Source: Bacillota bacterium (GTDB lineage Bacteria > Bacillota > Clostridia > Acetivibrionales > DSM-2933). From it: a stretch of DNA of 64,000 nucleotides. The notes beneath the pieces are model-generated. The model was not told where the DNA came from and did no database searches. It saw nothing but the letters and a program-made list of their open reading frames with translations. Of the stretch, positions 63,971-64,000 are shown piece after piece. The translations under genes and the position numbers were made by a program. The stretch covers positions 25,212 to 89,211 of the forward strand of contig JAEYYB010000178.1 of NCBI GenBank assembly GCA_023430975.1, given 5' to 3'. Positions within the stretch are counted from its first letter, which is position 1, and each line of letters begins with the position of its first letter.

Positions 63971-64000
63971 TGCGGGTAAATTGTTGTTTTTCATTATTTT

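Overview
The window looks like chromosomal DNA from an AT-rich, spore-forming, anaerobic Firmicute of the cellulolytic clostridial type (Acetivibrio / Ruminiclostridium / Pseudobacteroides-like). This is inferred from the low-GC sequence, strong Shine-Dalgarno sites, the germination protein YpeB, the clostridial DnaD plus DnaC-like loader pair, an S-layer (SLH) surface protein with a Thr/Pro linker, and many c-di-GMP proteins. No rRNA, tRNA, CRISPR array, phage or transposase gene was seen.

Layout. 1-9949: end of a transglutaminase-like membrane protein, a giant Ser/Thr kinase-ATPase-GAF-GGDEF protein (minus), an SGNH hydrolase (minus) and an LtaS-like sulfatase (plus). 10150-18198 (minus): a six-gene membrane complex resembling group 4 [NiFe] hydrogenase / complex I whose large subunit has lost all four Ni-Fe cysteine ligands. 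It is therefore an Ehr-type (hydrogenase-related) complex and not a hydrogenase. An AraC regulator lies upstream. 19323-25625: an anchored protein of unknown function and two signal-transduction units. 25992-36092: a complete urea-uptake (urtABCDE) and urease (ureABC-EFG-D) cluster, preceded by an RNA leader with a very strong terminator hairpin. 36121-39864: a BspA-LRR/WG-repeat/SLH surface protein. 40244-42145: a YtrA-type GntR-ABC operon with a clear promoter/operator. 42328-51806: an HD-GYP regulator, a FapA-family protein, a YhaO/YhaN-like nuclease-ATPase pair, a catalytically dead NlpC/P60 lipoprotein and a PilZ protein. 51807-57117: a repeat-rich accessory stretch with a SUKH protein, a small membrane protein, a MarR-ArsA unit with two matching operators, a polytopic protein and a frameshifted gene. 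57247-63667: a glycolipid glycosyltransferase, YpeB, a CPBP protease, and DnaC- and DnaD-like loaders.

The most striking features outside genes are dispersed palindromic repeats. One family with TATATGAAAAGTG-type termini occurs at eleven places in sizes of about 100, 67 and 33-39 bp, which looks like a series of internal deletions of a MITE. A second, weaker family occurs twice. Repeats sit inside the Ehr operon and just upstream of several genes. The GGDEF, HD-GYP and PilZ proteins cover synthesis, breakdown and sensing of c-di-GMP. The urt and ure genes together would import urea and hydrolyse it to ammonia.
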